From positions 62,001-126,000 of the forward strand of contig NZ_BMUA01000019.1 of the NCBI RefSeq assembly GCF_014649955.1: a DNA stretch of 64,000 bases, read 5' to 3'. A program made the position numbers and the translations under genes. The first letter of the stretch is position 1. Every line of letters starts with the position of its first letter. Positions 40,568 through 49,160 of this stretch are shown here, in pieces. This DNA is from Streptomyces violascens. Lineage in GTDB: Bacteria; Actinomycetota; Actinomycetes; Streptomycetales; Streptomycetaceae. The notes beneath the pieces are model-generated. The model worked only from the letters and a program-made list of their open reading frames with translations, was not told the origin of the DNA and ran no database searches.

Positions 40568-42748
40568 GTGGCAGAGAACAGGCACGCCCGACGGAGCACG
40601 CTGCTGCGCAGGGTGCTGAGCACGACGCTGACGTCCGGACTCGCCCTCGGCGCGCTCGGCGCCCTCGGTACGACCGGCGCCGAGGCCAGCCCCGGACCTC
40701 ACCCGGCCATCGAGACCGACCATTGGGGCGCGCCGTACGCGCTCACCGACGGCACCACGATCCAGACGCTGATCGACACCAGAACGACCAAGGACGGCAC
40801 GGTGGTCGCCCTGTGGTCCAGACTCGCGGCCAACCGCTCGCAGCGCGATCTCCTGGTGGCGATGCGCCCGGCGGGGACCACCAAGTGGGGGCCCGTGCGC
40901 ACGCTGGTGAGCTCCACGTACGACACGTCCTCGCCCGTCGACGCGCACCTCCTCGCCGCGCCGGACGGCTCGGTCACCGTGGCCTGGGTCGACGTGGCCG
41001 CCACCGGCGCCGTGCTGAGCACCTCGGCGCTGCCCGCCGGGGCCACGTCCTGGTCGTCCCCGGTGCAGATAGCCGCGGCCGACCGCATCCAGGACATACA
41101 GCTCGCGGGCACACCCTCGGGCCGCACTGTTGTGGTGTGGGCACATGGCGTCGACCCGCAGTACGAGGTGTTCGCGGCCGAGCGCACCGGGGCGGGCGGC
41201 ACCTGGTCGGCGCCGGCCCGGCTCGACGCCACGGGCGCCGGGGCGCAGGACGCGTACCCGCAGGTCGCGGTGGCCGCGGACGGCTCGGTGAACGTCGTGT
41301 GGACCGAGTACGGGTCCACGGGCGCGGCCTTCAAATCGGCCGAACAGGGTGCGTCGACCGCCACCTGGAGCGCCCCGCACGACACCTTCCCCACTCCGGT
41401 CCCGGCCGCCGAGGCCCGCCTGGCGACGGGCCCGGGCGGAGCCCTCGCGCTGACGTGGCTCGCGGGCGGCGCCCTCAACTACGCGCAGAGACCGGCCGCG
41501 ACCGGCACCTGGGGCCCGGTCGAGAGCGCCGCGAGCACGGACAGCTTCGGCGACGCCGTGCCGTACCCCCTGACCGGCCCGAACGGTGACGTCACCCTCG
41601 TCTGGTCCGACTACCAGTCGGGTACGGACGGCTTCTACATCCGCACCTCGACCCGGGCCGCCGCCACCGGCACCTGGTCGGCGGTGCAGACCCTGTCGGC
41701 GCAGTACGCGGGCATGACGCCCTTCGGCGCGGACATCGCGGCCGACGGCACCGTGCAGGCCGGGTGGAGCCAGCCCGCCGACGACGGCAACTCCGACCGC
41801 TTCGTCGTGGCCACCCGCATGGCCGGCGCCTGGAGCACGCCCAAGGAGCTCAGCGCCAACACGTCCGGGTATGCGCGGGGCGGCATATCCGTGGGCGGTC
41901 CGGACAACCGCCCGACCGCCCTGTGGGAGGACCCCACCGGCGCCTCCACCGCCCGCCTGATGACCGCCACGACCGCCCCGGGCCCCGCCACCTGGCGCGA
42001 CTACAACGGCGACGGCCGGGGCGACCTCCTCGCCCTCACCCCCGGCGGCACCCTCACCATCCGCACCGGCAACGGCAGTGGCGACGTCACCCCCGGCCCC
42101 TCCGCGCCGGGCTGGCCCACCACCTCCCGCTACGTCCCGGCGGGCGACCTCACCAACGACGGCAACAACGACCTCCTCGTACGCGACGCCTCCGGGCAGC
42201 TCACCCGCTACGACGGCGCAACGAACAAGCCCTTCGCCCCGAGCGGCCCGCACCTCGCGCTCGGCGCGGGCTGGAACGCGTACGACCAGCTCACCGTCCC
42301 CGGCGACCTGACCGGCGACACCCGCCCCGATCTCCTGGCCCGCACCCCCTCGGGCGACCTGTACATGTACGCCGACAACGGCGCGGGCCAGTTCAAGGAC
42401 CCCGTCAAGATCGGCTTCGGCTGGGGGATCTACAACACGGTCGTCGGAGCCGGTGACCTCAATGGCGACGGCTTCGGCGACCTGCTCGCGCGGGACACGT
42501 CCGGAGTGCTGTGGCGCTACGACGGCAACGGCAGGGGCACCTTCGGCGACCGGGTCCGCCTGGGCGCGGGCTGGGGCATCTACAACGCGCTCGCCGGAGT
42601 CGGCGACATCACCGGCGACGGCAAGGCGGACCTCGTGGCCCGCGACACCGACGGCGTCCTGTGGCGCTACCCCGGAAACGGCGCGGGCGCCTACACCGAC
42701 CGCGTGCGGATCGGCGCCGGCTGGCAGACGTATCTGAACCTGTACTGA
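40568..42748 (+). CDS. Secreted FG-GAP/VCBS repeat protein
   Basis: A 726-aa exported protein. The signal peptide is RRSTLLRRVLSTTLTSGLAL ending near GAEAS. Residues 45-470 are beta-propeller-like repeats with GTWSAP/GTWGPV motifs. The C-terminal 240 residues hold about five FG-GAP/VCBS units: DYNGDGRGDLLALT, DLTNDGNNDLLVRD, DLTGDTRPDLLART, DLNGDGFGDLLARD and DITGDGKADLVARD, with Ca-binding Asp loops. No catalytic domain is seen. GTG 40568 follows GGCGGAG. Confidence 0.88.
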   Translation: MAENRHARRSTLLRRVLSTTLTSGLALGALGALGTTGAEASPGPHPAIETDHWGAPYALTDGTTIQTLIDTRTTKDGTVVALWSRLAANRSQRDLLVAMRPAGTTKWGPVRTLVSSTYDTSSPVDAHLLAAPDGSVTVAWVDVAATGAVLSTSALPAGATSWSSPVQIAAADRIQDIQLAGTPSGRTVVVWAHGVDPQYEVFAAERTGAGGTWSAPARLDATGAGAQDAYPQVAVAADGSVNVVWTEYGSTGAAFKSAEQGASTATWSAPHDTFPTPVPAAEARLATGPGGALALTWLAGGALNYAQRPAATGTWGPVESAASTDSFGDAVPYPLTGPNGDVTLVWSDYQSGTDGFYIRTSTRAAATGTWSAVQTLSAQYAGMTPFGADIAADGTVQAGWSQPADDGNSDRFVVATRMAGAWSTPKELSANTSGYARGGISVGGPDNRPTALWEDPTGASTARLMTATTAPGPATWRDYNGDGRGDLLALTPGGTLTIRTGNGSGDVTPGPSAPGWPTTSRYVPAGDLTNDGNNDLLVRDASGQLTRYDGATNKPFAPSGPHLALGAGWNAYDQLTVPGDLTGDTRPDLLARTPSGDLYMYADNGAGQFKDPVKIGFGWGIYNTVVGAGDLNGDGFGDLLARDTSGVLWRYDGNGRGTFGDRVRLGAGWGIYNALAGVGDITGDGKADLVARDTDGVLWRYPGNGAGAYTDRVRIGAGWQTYLNLY

Positions 42749-42767
42749 CCCCGGGCTGGGCTCTGCG

Positions 42768-42800
42768 CGGCGCGTGCCGAAAGACCCTGGGCACGCGCCG
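42768..42800 (+). terminator. Terminator after the FG-GAP gene
   Basis: CGGCGCGTGCC / GGCACGCGCCG, a perfect 11-bp stem with an 11-nt loop, 19 nt after the stop codon. Confidence 0.75.
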
Positions 42801-42823
42801 TGGCGCCGGGCTATGGTGAACCC

Positions 42824-42877
42824 ATGTCGTCCGCGTCGCAGTGCCGTACTCACCTCTGCTGGTGGCGCTCCTCCTAG
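42824..42877 (+). CDS. Trp leader peptide of trpS
   Basis: A 17-aa ORF, MSSASQCRTHLCWWRSS, with two adjacent Trp codons at 42859-42864. Ribosome stalling there under low charged tRNA-Trp would let a downstream antiterminator form. A 1:2 type pairing is visible right after the Trp codons (GGCGCTCCT / AGGAGCGGCC), and a terminator follows at 42913. Confidence 0.88.
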   Translation: MSSASQCRTHLCWWRSS

Positions 42878-42912
42878 GAGCGGCCACTACTCACACGCGC
42901 GACATCGTCAGC

Positions 42913-42941
42913 GGGCCGTTCATCACTGGACGGCCCTTTTT
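42913..42941 (+). terminator. Attenuator terminator of trpS
   Basis: GGGCCGT / ACGGCCC stem with a 10-nt loop, followed by five Ts. A real T tract is rare in this genome. It lies between the Trp-Trp leader peptide and trpS, giving classical transcription attenuation. Confidence 0.88.
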
Positions 42942-43014
42942 GCTGCCCTCGCTGGATCCCGCAGTGGGCGCCGTCCAGGCCCGCCCCACCCCACTGCCCC
43001 ACGAGGAGCCCACG

Positions 43015-44016
43015 ATGACCACCCCGGCTACCACCACCGACCGCATCCTGACCGGCGACCGCCCCACCGGCCCCCTGCACCTGGGCCACTACTTCGGCAC
43101 GCTCCAGAACCGGGTCCGGCTCCAGAACGAGGGCGTTGACCTGTTCCTCGTCATCCCGGACTACCAGGTGCTGACCGACAGAGACGTGGCGGAGCGGCTG
43201 ACCGAGAACGTGGAGGACGTGGTCCTGGACTATCTGGGAGCGGGCGTGGACCCGACACGGTCGACCGTCTTCACCCACAGCGCGATCCCGGCCCTGAACC
43301 AACTCCTGCTCCCCTTCCTGAGTTTGGTGTCGGTGGCCGAGTTGAGCCGCAACCCGACCGTCAAGGACGAGATCGCACACTCCCGCCAGGCGGCCGTCTC
43401 GGGCCTGATGTACACCTACCCCGCCCATCAGGCCGCCGACATCCTGTTCTGCAAGGCGAACCTGGTCCCGGTCGGCAAGGACCAGGTCCCGCACCTGGAG
43501 CTGACCCGCACGATCGCCCGCCGCTTCAACGAGCGGTACGGCCCGGTCTTCCCGGAACCGCGCACCTTGCTCTCGGAGGCGCCCCTCCTCCTCGGAACGG
43601 ACGGCATGAAAATGAGCAAGAGCCGGTCCAACTCCATTGCCCTGAAGGCGAGTTCGGACGAGACGGCCCGCCTGATCCGGGGCGCGAAAACGGACGCGAT
43701 CCGCACGATCTCCTACGATCCGGAGCACCGCCCCGAAGTGAGCAACCTGGTCCTGCTCGCGGCCCTCTGCCAGGGCCGCGACCCGCACGAGGTGGCCTCC
43801 GAGCTCGGCGACGGAGGCTCGGCCGCCCTGAAGGCGACGGTGACGGAGGCCGTCAACACCTACTTCGCCCCGCTGCGGGCCCGGCGCGCCGAGTGCGCCC
43901 AAGACATGGACTACGTGAGGAAGCTGATCGCGGAGGGCAACGAGCGGGCGAACGCGATCGCCGAGACCACCCTGGACGAGGTGAGGGAGGCGATGGGAAC
44001 GTTCCGGATGAGCTAG
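43015..44016 (+). CDS. trpS: Tryptophanyl-tRNA synthetase
   Basis: A 333-aa class Ic synthetase with the HIGH-type motif GPLHLGHYFGTLQN and KMSKS in DGMKMSKSRSNSIALK. The Trp site region is AHSRQAAVSGLMYTYPAHQA. GAGGAG precedes the ATG. The Trp leader peptide and attenuator upstream show control by tRNA-Trp charging. Streptomyces often have two TrpS enzymes, one attenuation-controlled and sometimes tied to indolmycin-type resistance; whether this is the only one cannot be told here. Confidence 0.95.
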   Translation: MTTPATTTDRILTGDRPTGPLHLGHYFGTLQNRVRLQNEGVDLFLVIPDYQVLTDRDVAERLTENVEDVVLDYLGAGVDPTRSTVFTHSAIPALNQLLLPFLSLVSVAELSRNPTVKDEIAHSRQAAVSGLMYTYPAHQAADILFCKANLVPVGKDQVPHLELTRTIARRFNERYGPVFPEPRTLLSEAPLLLGTDGMKMSKSRSNSIALKASSDETARLIRGAKTDAIRTISYDPEHRPEVSNLVLLAALCQGRDPHEVASELGDGGSAALKATVTEAVNTYFAPLRARRAECAQDMDYVRKLIAEGNERANAIAETTLDEVREAMGTFRMS

Positions 44017-44047
44017 CCGCGGGCTTCGCCTGCGGCTCCGGCGGGGC

Positions 44048-44159
44048 CTGATCGCGCAGTTCCCCGCGCCCCTAGTTGGTTGGCCGGCGTTGCGCGTTCG
44101 CCGCCCGCGCCTCGCAAAGCCGGCCGGCTTTCAAGGGGCGCGGGGAACTGCGCGATCAG
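44048..44159. repeat. Perfect 26-bp inverted repeat between trpS and lysR
   Basis: CTGATCGCGCAGTTCCCCGC/GCCCCT at 44048-44073 is exactly inverted at 44134-44159, with a 60-nt spacer. Each arm is a copy of the dispersed GGGGCGCGGGGAACTGCGCG repeat. Between convergent genes, the transcript would fold into a strong hairpin in either direction. Confidence 0.85.
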
Positions 44160-44207
44160 CCACGGACGGCCCGCACTCGAAGCACAAGGCGCGGAAGCGA
44201 TACGCGG

Positions 44208-45116
44208 CTACGCCGGAGAGTGCAGCCACCCCTCGCTCCGGGCCGTCTCCGACGCCGTCCGCAGCAGCTGGGCGACGGCGGGCCGCCGACCCCGGCCCCG
44301 GGTCAGCAGGTGCAGCTCGATCGTGGAGGTCGGCCGCAGCGGGCGCCACACCAGAGTGCCGGGAAGGCCGTCCACCGCCGACTCTCCCAGGATGGAGATC
44401 GCCTCACCCCGCGCCACCGGGGTGTGCGCCGCATCGAACGACAGCTGGCGGAGCAGGAGTTGGGGCGCGAGCCCCGCCCCCTCGAAGATCCCCAGAATCG
44501 CGTCGAAGTGCCCCGGGTTCGCCTCGCGCGGGTGGACGAGGAGCCGCTCGCCCGCGAGCGAGGCGACCTCGACCGAATCCCGCGTGGCCAGCGCATGGGA
44601 CGCCGGGAGCAGCACTCCCTGCGGTTCGAGGCGGACGACCGTGCGGACCAGCTCCGGGGTCGGGGGCGGGCACCTGACCAGGCCCGCGTCCAGCGTGCCG
44701 TCGGTCACCCCGGACACGATGTCGGCGGTGGGCAGGAGCCGCGTGGTCACCGCGAGGTGAGGGTGGGCCGAGGCGAGGGCCGCGAGCAGGGCGGGCGCGG
44801 TCCCGTACCCCGTACTCGTGCTGTACCCCAGAGTCAGCGCGTCCCGCTCGGACTCGGCGAAGCCGCGCACGTCACGCCACAGCCGGTCCGCCGACTCGCA
44901 GAGCTCCGCCCCGCGCTCCATCAGCAGACGCCCCGCTTCCGTCGGCTCGACGGAGTGCGTCGTGCGGTCCAGGAGGCGCACCCCGAGCTCCTGTTCCAGC
45001 TGGCGGATCTGGCGGCTGAGCGCGGGCTGGGCGATGTGCAGACGTTCGGCGGCGCGCGTGAAGTTCCGCTCCTCGGCGACGGCCAGGAAGTAGCGCAGGC
45101 GACGGAGTTCGGACAT
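44208..45116 (-). CDS. LysR-type regulator
   Basis: A 302-aa LysR protein with N-terminal HTH (LRRLRYFLAVAEERNFTRAA, HIAQPALSRQIRQLEQELGV) and a C-terminal effector domain (RDALTLGYSTSTGYGTAPAL). It is divergent from the SnoaL and MDR genes, with 171 nt between starts, so it likely regulates them. Confidence 0.9.
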   Translation of the reverse strand: MSELRRLRYFLAVAEERNFTRAAERLHIAQPALSRQIRQLEQELGVRLLDRTTHSVEPTEAGRLLMERGAELCESADRLWRDVRGFAESERDALTLGYSTSTGYGTAPALLAALASAHPHLAVTTRLLPTADIVSGVTDGTLDAGLVRCPPPTPELVRTVVRLEPQGVLLPASHALATRDSVEVASLAGERLLVHPREANPGHFDAILGIFEGAGLAPQLLLRQLSFDAAHTPVARGEAISILGESAVDGLPGTLVWRPLRPTSTIELHLLTRGRGRRPAVAQLLRTASETARSEGWLHSPA

Positions 45117-45287
45117 GCCGAGCAGCTTACGACCGCAGGTGACCAGCCGTTATGCCGGTACGGCATGGGGCCGTCCCGAACAGGTCTTTCCCTCCGCACA
45201 CGCCCCCTTCCTAGTGTTCAGGTGTCGGAACGAGACACCCCGGAAACCCGCCGGGCACCCTCCGGCCCCCACCCCGAGGAGCAGGAA

Positions 45288-45728
45288 ATGACCACCTCGA
45301 CCACCACCCCCGCGCACACCCTCACCAGCACCACCGAGGCCAGCCGCGCCTTGGTCCTCAACTACATGGACACCCTCACCACCGGCGACTTCGACGCCCT
45401 GCGCGAGTTCTTCGCGCCGGACGTGACCTGGACGCTCGCCGGTGACCTGCCCCTTTCGGGGACCTGGGTCGGCCCCAGCGCGATCCTCGACGAGTTCGTC
45501 CCGGCGATGGTCGAGCACTTCGTACCCGGGACGATGGAGCTCGAATTCGAGGGTGTCTTGGCCGACGGCGAGCGGGTCCTCGCCGAGTGGAACACGCGGG
45601 CCCTCGCGAAGTCGGGCCTGCCCTACGACCAGCACTGCCTGGCCATTTTCACCGTCCGGGACGGGCGGATCGTCGAGGTGCGCGAGTACTTCGACACCCT
45701 GCACGCCAAGAGCGTCGTCTTCGTCTGA
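45288..45728 (+). CDS. SnoaL/NTF2-like protein
   Basis: A 146-aa small alpha/beta-cone protein (ALVLNYMDTLTTGDFDALRE, FFAPDVTWTLAGDLPLSGTW, RDGRIVEVREYFDTLHA). The fold is shared by SnoaL cyclases, ketosteroid isomerases and many of unknown function. GGAGCAGG precedes the ATG. It is followed after 45 nt by an MDR reductase, so the pair may act on the same small molecule. Confidence 0.87.
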   Translation: MTTSTTTPAHTLTSTTEASRALVLNYMDTLTTGDFDALREFFAPDVTWTLAGDLPLSGTWVGPSAILDEFVPAMVEHFVPGTMELEFEGVLADGERVLAEWNTRALAKSGLPYDQHCLAIFTVRDGRIVEVREYFDTLHAKSVVFV

Positions 45729-45773
45729 GCGCCGCCCGCCCCTGAGAGCCCGAGCCCCCGAAAGGAAAACGCC

Positions 45774-46712
45774 ATGAAGGCCCTACTGCCCGGCTCGCCC
45801 CACGACGCCGACAAGCCCGTCGTCCTCGGCGAGGCACCCGAACCCGCCCCCGCCGAAGACGAGTTGGTGGTCTCCGTCGAGGCGTATTCGGTCAACCGGG
45901 GAGAGACCTTCCAACTCGACGGGCAGCTCGACCGTACGTGGCCGGGCTGGCGGCCCGGCAAGGACGTGGCCGGTACGGTCGTACGCCCCGCCGCCGACGG
46001 GAGCGGCCCCGCCGTGGGCACCCGGGTGGTGGCGCACCCGCCCGCGTTCGGATGGGCCGAGCGGGTCGCGGTGGCGAGCGCGAGTGTCGCCCAACTCCCC
46101 GACAGCGTGGACGCCGTGACCGCCGCGGCTCTGCCGCTCGCGGGCATCACCGCACTGCGACTGCTCCGCGCGGCAGGCCCCGTCGCCGGCCGCCGCATCC
46201 TGATCACCGGCGCGAGCGGCGGAGTCGGCCACTATGTGACCGAGCTCGCCGCATCGTCCGGCGCGGCCGTCACCGCGGTCGCCGCAACGCCCGAACGAGG
46301 CGCCCGGTTGGTCGAGTTGGGCGCAGCCGAGCTGGTCACGTCCGTCGCCGACGCCGAGGGCCCGTACGACGTCGTTCTCGAATCGGTCGGCGGTGACTCC
46401 CTCCCCGCCGCGCTCTCCCGCCTCGCCCCCGGCGGACTGCTCGTCTGGTTCGGCCAGGCCAGCCGCACCCCCGTGACCCTGGACTTCTTCGACTTCTTCA
46501 AGGGCCCGAACCAGGCCCGCATCGCTCACTTCGACTACACCTCCTCCGACACGTCGTACGCCTTCGACCTCGCCGCGCTCATCCGCCTGGTCGAAGCCGG
46601 GCGGCTGCACCCCGAGATCGGTACGGTCCGCGACTGGTCCCGCACGGCCGAGGTCATCGCCGACCTGCGGGCCCGCAAGGTGCGCGGAAATGCCGTACTC
46701 ACCTTGTCCTGA
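45774..46712 (+). CDS. MDR-family NADP-dependent oxidoreductase (quinone reductase-like)
   Basis: A 312-aa zinc-less MDR protein. The GroES-like N domain (EDELVVSVEAYSVNRGETFQ, GWRPGKDVAGTVV) lacks the zinc Cys ligands. The Rossmann motif is RRILITGASGGVGHYVTELA. GAAAGGAAAA precedes the ATG. It is cotranscribed with the SnoaL-like gene and probably controlled by the divergent LysR. Confidence 0.9.
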   Translation: MKALLPGSPHDADKPVVLGEAPEPAPAEDELVVSVEAYSVNRGETFQLDGQLDRTWPGWRPGKDVAGTVVRPAADGSGPAVGTRVVAHPPAFGWAERVAVASASVAQLPDSVDAVTAAALPLAGITALRLLRAAGPVAGRRILITGASGGVGHYVTELAASSGAAVTAVAATPERGARLVELGAAELVTSVADAEGPYDVVLESVGGDSLPAALSRLAPGGLLVWFGQASRTPVTLDFFDFFKGPNQARIAHFDYTSSDTSYAFDLAALIRLVEAGRLHPEIGTVRDWSRTAEVIADLRARKVRGNAVLTLS

Positions 46713-46739
46713 ACGGTATGCGACCCGCCGCCGCAGCGG

Positions 46740-46757
46740 CTCCCCCGCGTGGGGGAG
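46740..46757 (+). terminator. Hairpin after the MDR gene
   Basis: CTCCCCC-GCGT-GGGGGAG lies 28 nt after the stop. Confidence 0.6.
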
Positions 46758-47067
46758 AGGGATGGCTCGCCCGGGGGATGGAACGCGCCGTGCCGTGCGG
46801 GAGCCTGAAAGGGCACGGGGGAGCGGACGGGGGAGTGGCGGCGACAGGGGCCCGTAGGCCCCGGCTCGCCGCCACTCGCATCCCACACCTCCCACGCTCC
46901 AACACGGCCTGGGGGAAGGCGAGTTGAGCAGTTGCAGCAGCAGTTACGCAGGGTCTACAGCGCCACTACGCTCGGCAATCAACCGAACGTACGCGCGAAG
47001 CCGCGTGAGCCCGGAGGTGCCCGCCATGACCAACATCCGACACCCGCCCGAGTCATGGAGGAGCGCT
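46758..47067. other. Intergenic region, no clear gene
   Basis: The frame of the following DUF397 gene is open back to 46924 and contains MTNIRHPPESWRSA just before its start. Upstream of that I see no good ribosome-binding site, repeat or motif. Confidence 0.4.
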
Positions 47068-47346
47068 ATGGCGACCAACCAGACCCTGACGGGCGCACGG
47101 TGGCGTAAGTCTTCGCACAGCGGTGACACCGGAGGGCAGTGCATCGAATGTGCCCCCCTCGGCGGAGCCGCCTGGCAGAAGTCGTCCTACAGCGGCAACA
47201 CAGGCGGTGACTGCGTAGAAATAGCAACCCACCCCTGTCGCATAGCCATCCGGGACTCCAAGGACCCGGAAGGCGCGGCCTTCGTCACCACCCCCGCCGT
47301 GTTCGGGGCGTTCGTGACGGCAGCCCGTGAGGGCATGTTCGGCTGA
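47068..47346 (+). CDS. Two-repeat DUF397 protein without an adjacent XRE partner
   Basis: A 92-aa protein with two DUF397 cores, ARWRKSSHSGDTGGQCIECA and AAWQKSSYSGNTGGDCVEIA, then the usual end (IAIRDSKDPEGAAFVTTPAV). ATG 47068 follows GGAGGAG at 6 nt. The usual XRE/DUF5753 gene is absent upstream; it is an orphan. Confidence 0.85.
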   Translation: MATNQTLTGARWRKSSHSGDTGGQCIECAPLGGAAWQKSSYSGNTGGDCVEIATHPCRIAIRDSKDPEGAAFVTTPAVFGAFVTAAREGMFG

Positions 47347-47356
47347 GCCGGGTCGG

Positions 47357-47719
47357 CTACGACGCGGGTGAGTCGGTGACGGGGCGCTGGTGGTTCCACT
47401 GGGCGTACTGGCCGGGACGGGCGAACTCCTGGTCGGTGACGTCGACCCGGCAGCGGGTACCGGGCGCGCTCAGCACCACCCGGAAGGCCGGGGCGTGGCT
47501 GTGCATGACGACATGACCGCCCGCGGCCTGCACGTTCGACCTCATGGTCCCGGCGGCGCCGGGACCGAGACCCAGCCGCATCATCATGGCACCCGCCGGC
47601 CTGCCCGCCAGGAGAGTGCTGATGTGTTCTCGGGGCAGAGTCAATGCCCAAGAGAAGTCCACGGTCCCCACCGTGCCTTGTTTTCGCACGGACAAAGAGA
47701 GGGTGCGTGTTCTCGGCAT
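47357..47719 (-). CDS. Hypothetical protein
   Basis: A 120-aa ORF from ATG 47719 (PRTRTLSLSVRKQGTVGTVD, WALTLPREHISTLLAGRPAG, GGHVVMHSHAPAFRVVLSAP). I do not recognise it. The location beside a DUF397 gene is where anti-sigma-like ATPases are often found, but the N, G1 and G2 boxes of such ATPases are not present. It is convergent with the DUF397 gene. The start is uncertain. Confidence 0.5.
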   Translation of the reverse strand: MPRTRTLSLSVRKQGTVGTVDFSWALTLPREHISTLLAGRPAGAMMMRLGLGPGAAGTMRSNVQAAGGHVVMHSHAPAFRVVLSAPGTRCRVDVTDQEFARPGQYAQWNHQRPVTDSPAS

Positions 47720-47858
47720 GGCGCACAGCGGGTCCGCCCGGTCCGCACGCGCGAGAGCAATTGACGTCATGCTATTGAGCCGCTTCGGGCGACCACTTCC
47801 TAGACTGGGCTTTCCCGGACCGGGTACGACGGACCCGGACCCGACGGACAGGGCGACG

Positions 47859-48530
47859 ATGGCTGAACAGGGCAGGCGGGGCAGGCGTGCCCAGTGGTTG
47901 ATACTTCCGGTAGCCGCGCTGGTCGGCTGGGGGTGCGTACACGCCGGGCTGCTGGGCTCGGATTCGGGGAGCCCGGCGCCTGCGCCGTCGCCCGTGGCGT
48001 CCTCGTCCGCGAAGCCGTCGGCCGCTCCGTCGTCGCCCAGCGGTTCGTACGACCCCGCCGACTACGCACCCCAGGTCCGCACGTACGCCAAGAAGGCGGG
48101 CATCAGTGCGCAGCTCCTGATGGCGATCCTCTACAACGAGGACTACAAGCCGCACGACGCGGCCTTCGAGCGGAGCTGGCAGAAGTACAAGCCGGACGCG
48201 GCGTTCGGCATCGCGAACATGCACCGGGCCGCGTTCGACCAGACGAAGCACGGGCGGGACTTCGCGTCGCGCAAGTGGGAGGAGCTGCCGGACGACCGGG
48301 CGCTCGCGGTGGAGGCGGCGGCCTGGTACCTGCACGACATGTCCGCCGAACTCCCCTCGCACTGGGCGGGTTCGTACACGCGGGAGGAGCTGATGGCGCT
48401 CGGGTACAACGCGGGCGGCGGCAACATGGCGGCGTTCGCGCGGGGCGCGAAGGTGGGGAGCCAGGCGTCGGACTACCTGACGCGGCTGCGGGACAACTGG
48501 AAGAAGGCCGGGGCGGCCGTCGGGGGTTAG
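47859..48530 (+). CDS. Lytic transglycosylase-like (SLT) envelope protein
   Basis: A 223-aa protein with an N-terminal membrane helix (QWLILPVAALVGWGCVHAGL), a Pro/Ser linker and a C-terminal lysozyme-like fold: QLLMAILYNEDYKPHD with the candidate catalytic Glu, then FGIANMHRAAFD and MALGYNAGGGNMAAFARG, which match the SLT motifs E-S, GxxQ/N and YNxG. It probably cleaves peptidoglycan. Confidence 0.75.
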   Translation: MAEQGRRGRRAQWLILPVAALVGWGCVHAGLLGSDSGSPAPAPSPVASSSAKPSAAPSSPSGSYDPADYAPQVRTYAKKAGISAQLLMAILYNEDYKPHDAAFERSWQKYKPDAAFGIANMHRAAFDQTKHGRDFASRKWEELPDDRALAVEAAAWYLHDMSAELPSHWAGSYTREELMALGYNAGGGNMAAFARGAKVGSQASDYLTRLRDNWKKAGAAVGG

Positions 48531-48594
48531 GTTCCCTCGGCTCCGTCGCCGGACAGCGGGGGCGAGTGGCGGGGCCGAGCGGTGTCCGTGTCGG

Positions 48595-49065
48595 TCACCA
48601 GGCGCGCTTCGTGACGGTCTCCACCGCGCCGTTGATGATGCGCACCCACCCTTCGTCGTGGACGTCCTTGCCCCGCCACGCGGTGAAGGCCTGCGCGACC
48701 TGGTCGGCCTTCTTCCTGGTCTCCGCGTCCACGTTCGGGGCTTCCAGGTGCGGGTCGTAGTCCGTGAGGACGTGTGCCTCCCTGTCGCCGCCCGGGCAGT
48801 CGCGGAGCTTCGCGTCCTTGACGTGGCCGGCCAGGGCGGCGGAGCCCGATGCCTGCAAGTGGCCGCGGAATTCGGTGAGTACGGGTTTCCAGGGCCCGGC
48901 CCCGCCCTGTTCGGCCTCGTCGCACGTACCGGATCCCGCGGCGGCGGGAGGCTCCTCCGGCTCCTCCGCCCGGCCGGTGCCGTCGCCGCAGGCCCCCAGG
49001 GCCAGCAGGCAGCCGAGTGCCATGCCGGACAGTGCGGTCGCGCGGCCGTACGTCGTCATCTGCAT
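48595..49065 (-). CDS. Putative lipoprotein
   Basis: A 156-aa protein with a lipoprotein signal (MALGCLLALGACGDG, lipobox LGAC) and an Ala/Glu/Pro linker. The C-terminal domain (QASGSAALAGHVKDAKLRDC, KKADQVAQAFTAWRGKDVHD) is not a family I know. GGACGACG precedes ATG 49065. It is convergent with the SLT-like gene. Confidence 0.75.
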   Translation of the reverse strand: MQMTTYGRATALSGMALGCLLALGACGDGTGRAEEPEEPPAAAGSGTCDEAEQGGAGPWKPVLTEFRGHLQASGSAALAGHVKDAKLRDCPGGDREAHVLTDYDPHLEAPNVDAETRKKADQVAQAFTAWRGKDVHDEGWVRIINGAVETVTKRAW

Positions 49066-49160
49066 CGTCGTCCAATCCGGGCGGCATCCGGGCACCGGGC
49101 GCCCCGGGCTGACACTCGGGATCGTGGGGCGCGGATGCACATGATCGCACCGCATCGGTT

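Noticed and set aside
42824..43014. T-box riboswitch upstream of trpS
   Set aside because: No specifier loop or T-box sequence; the Trp-Trp leader peptide explains the terminator.
47357..47719. Anti-sigma-factor-like ATPase near DUF397
   Set aside because: Context suggests it, but the N and G boxes are missing, so it is left hypothetical.
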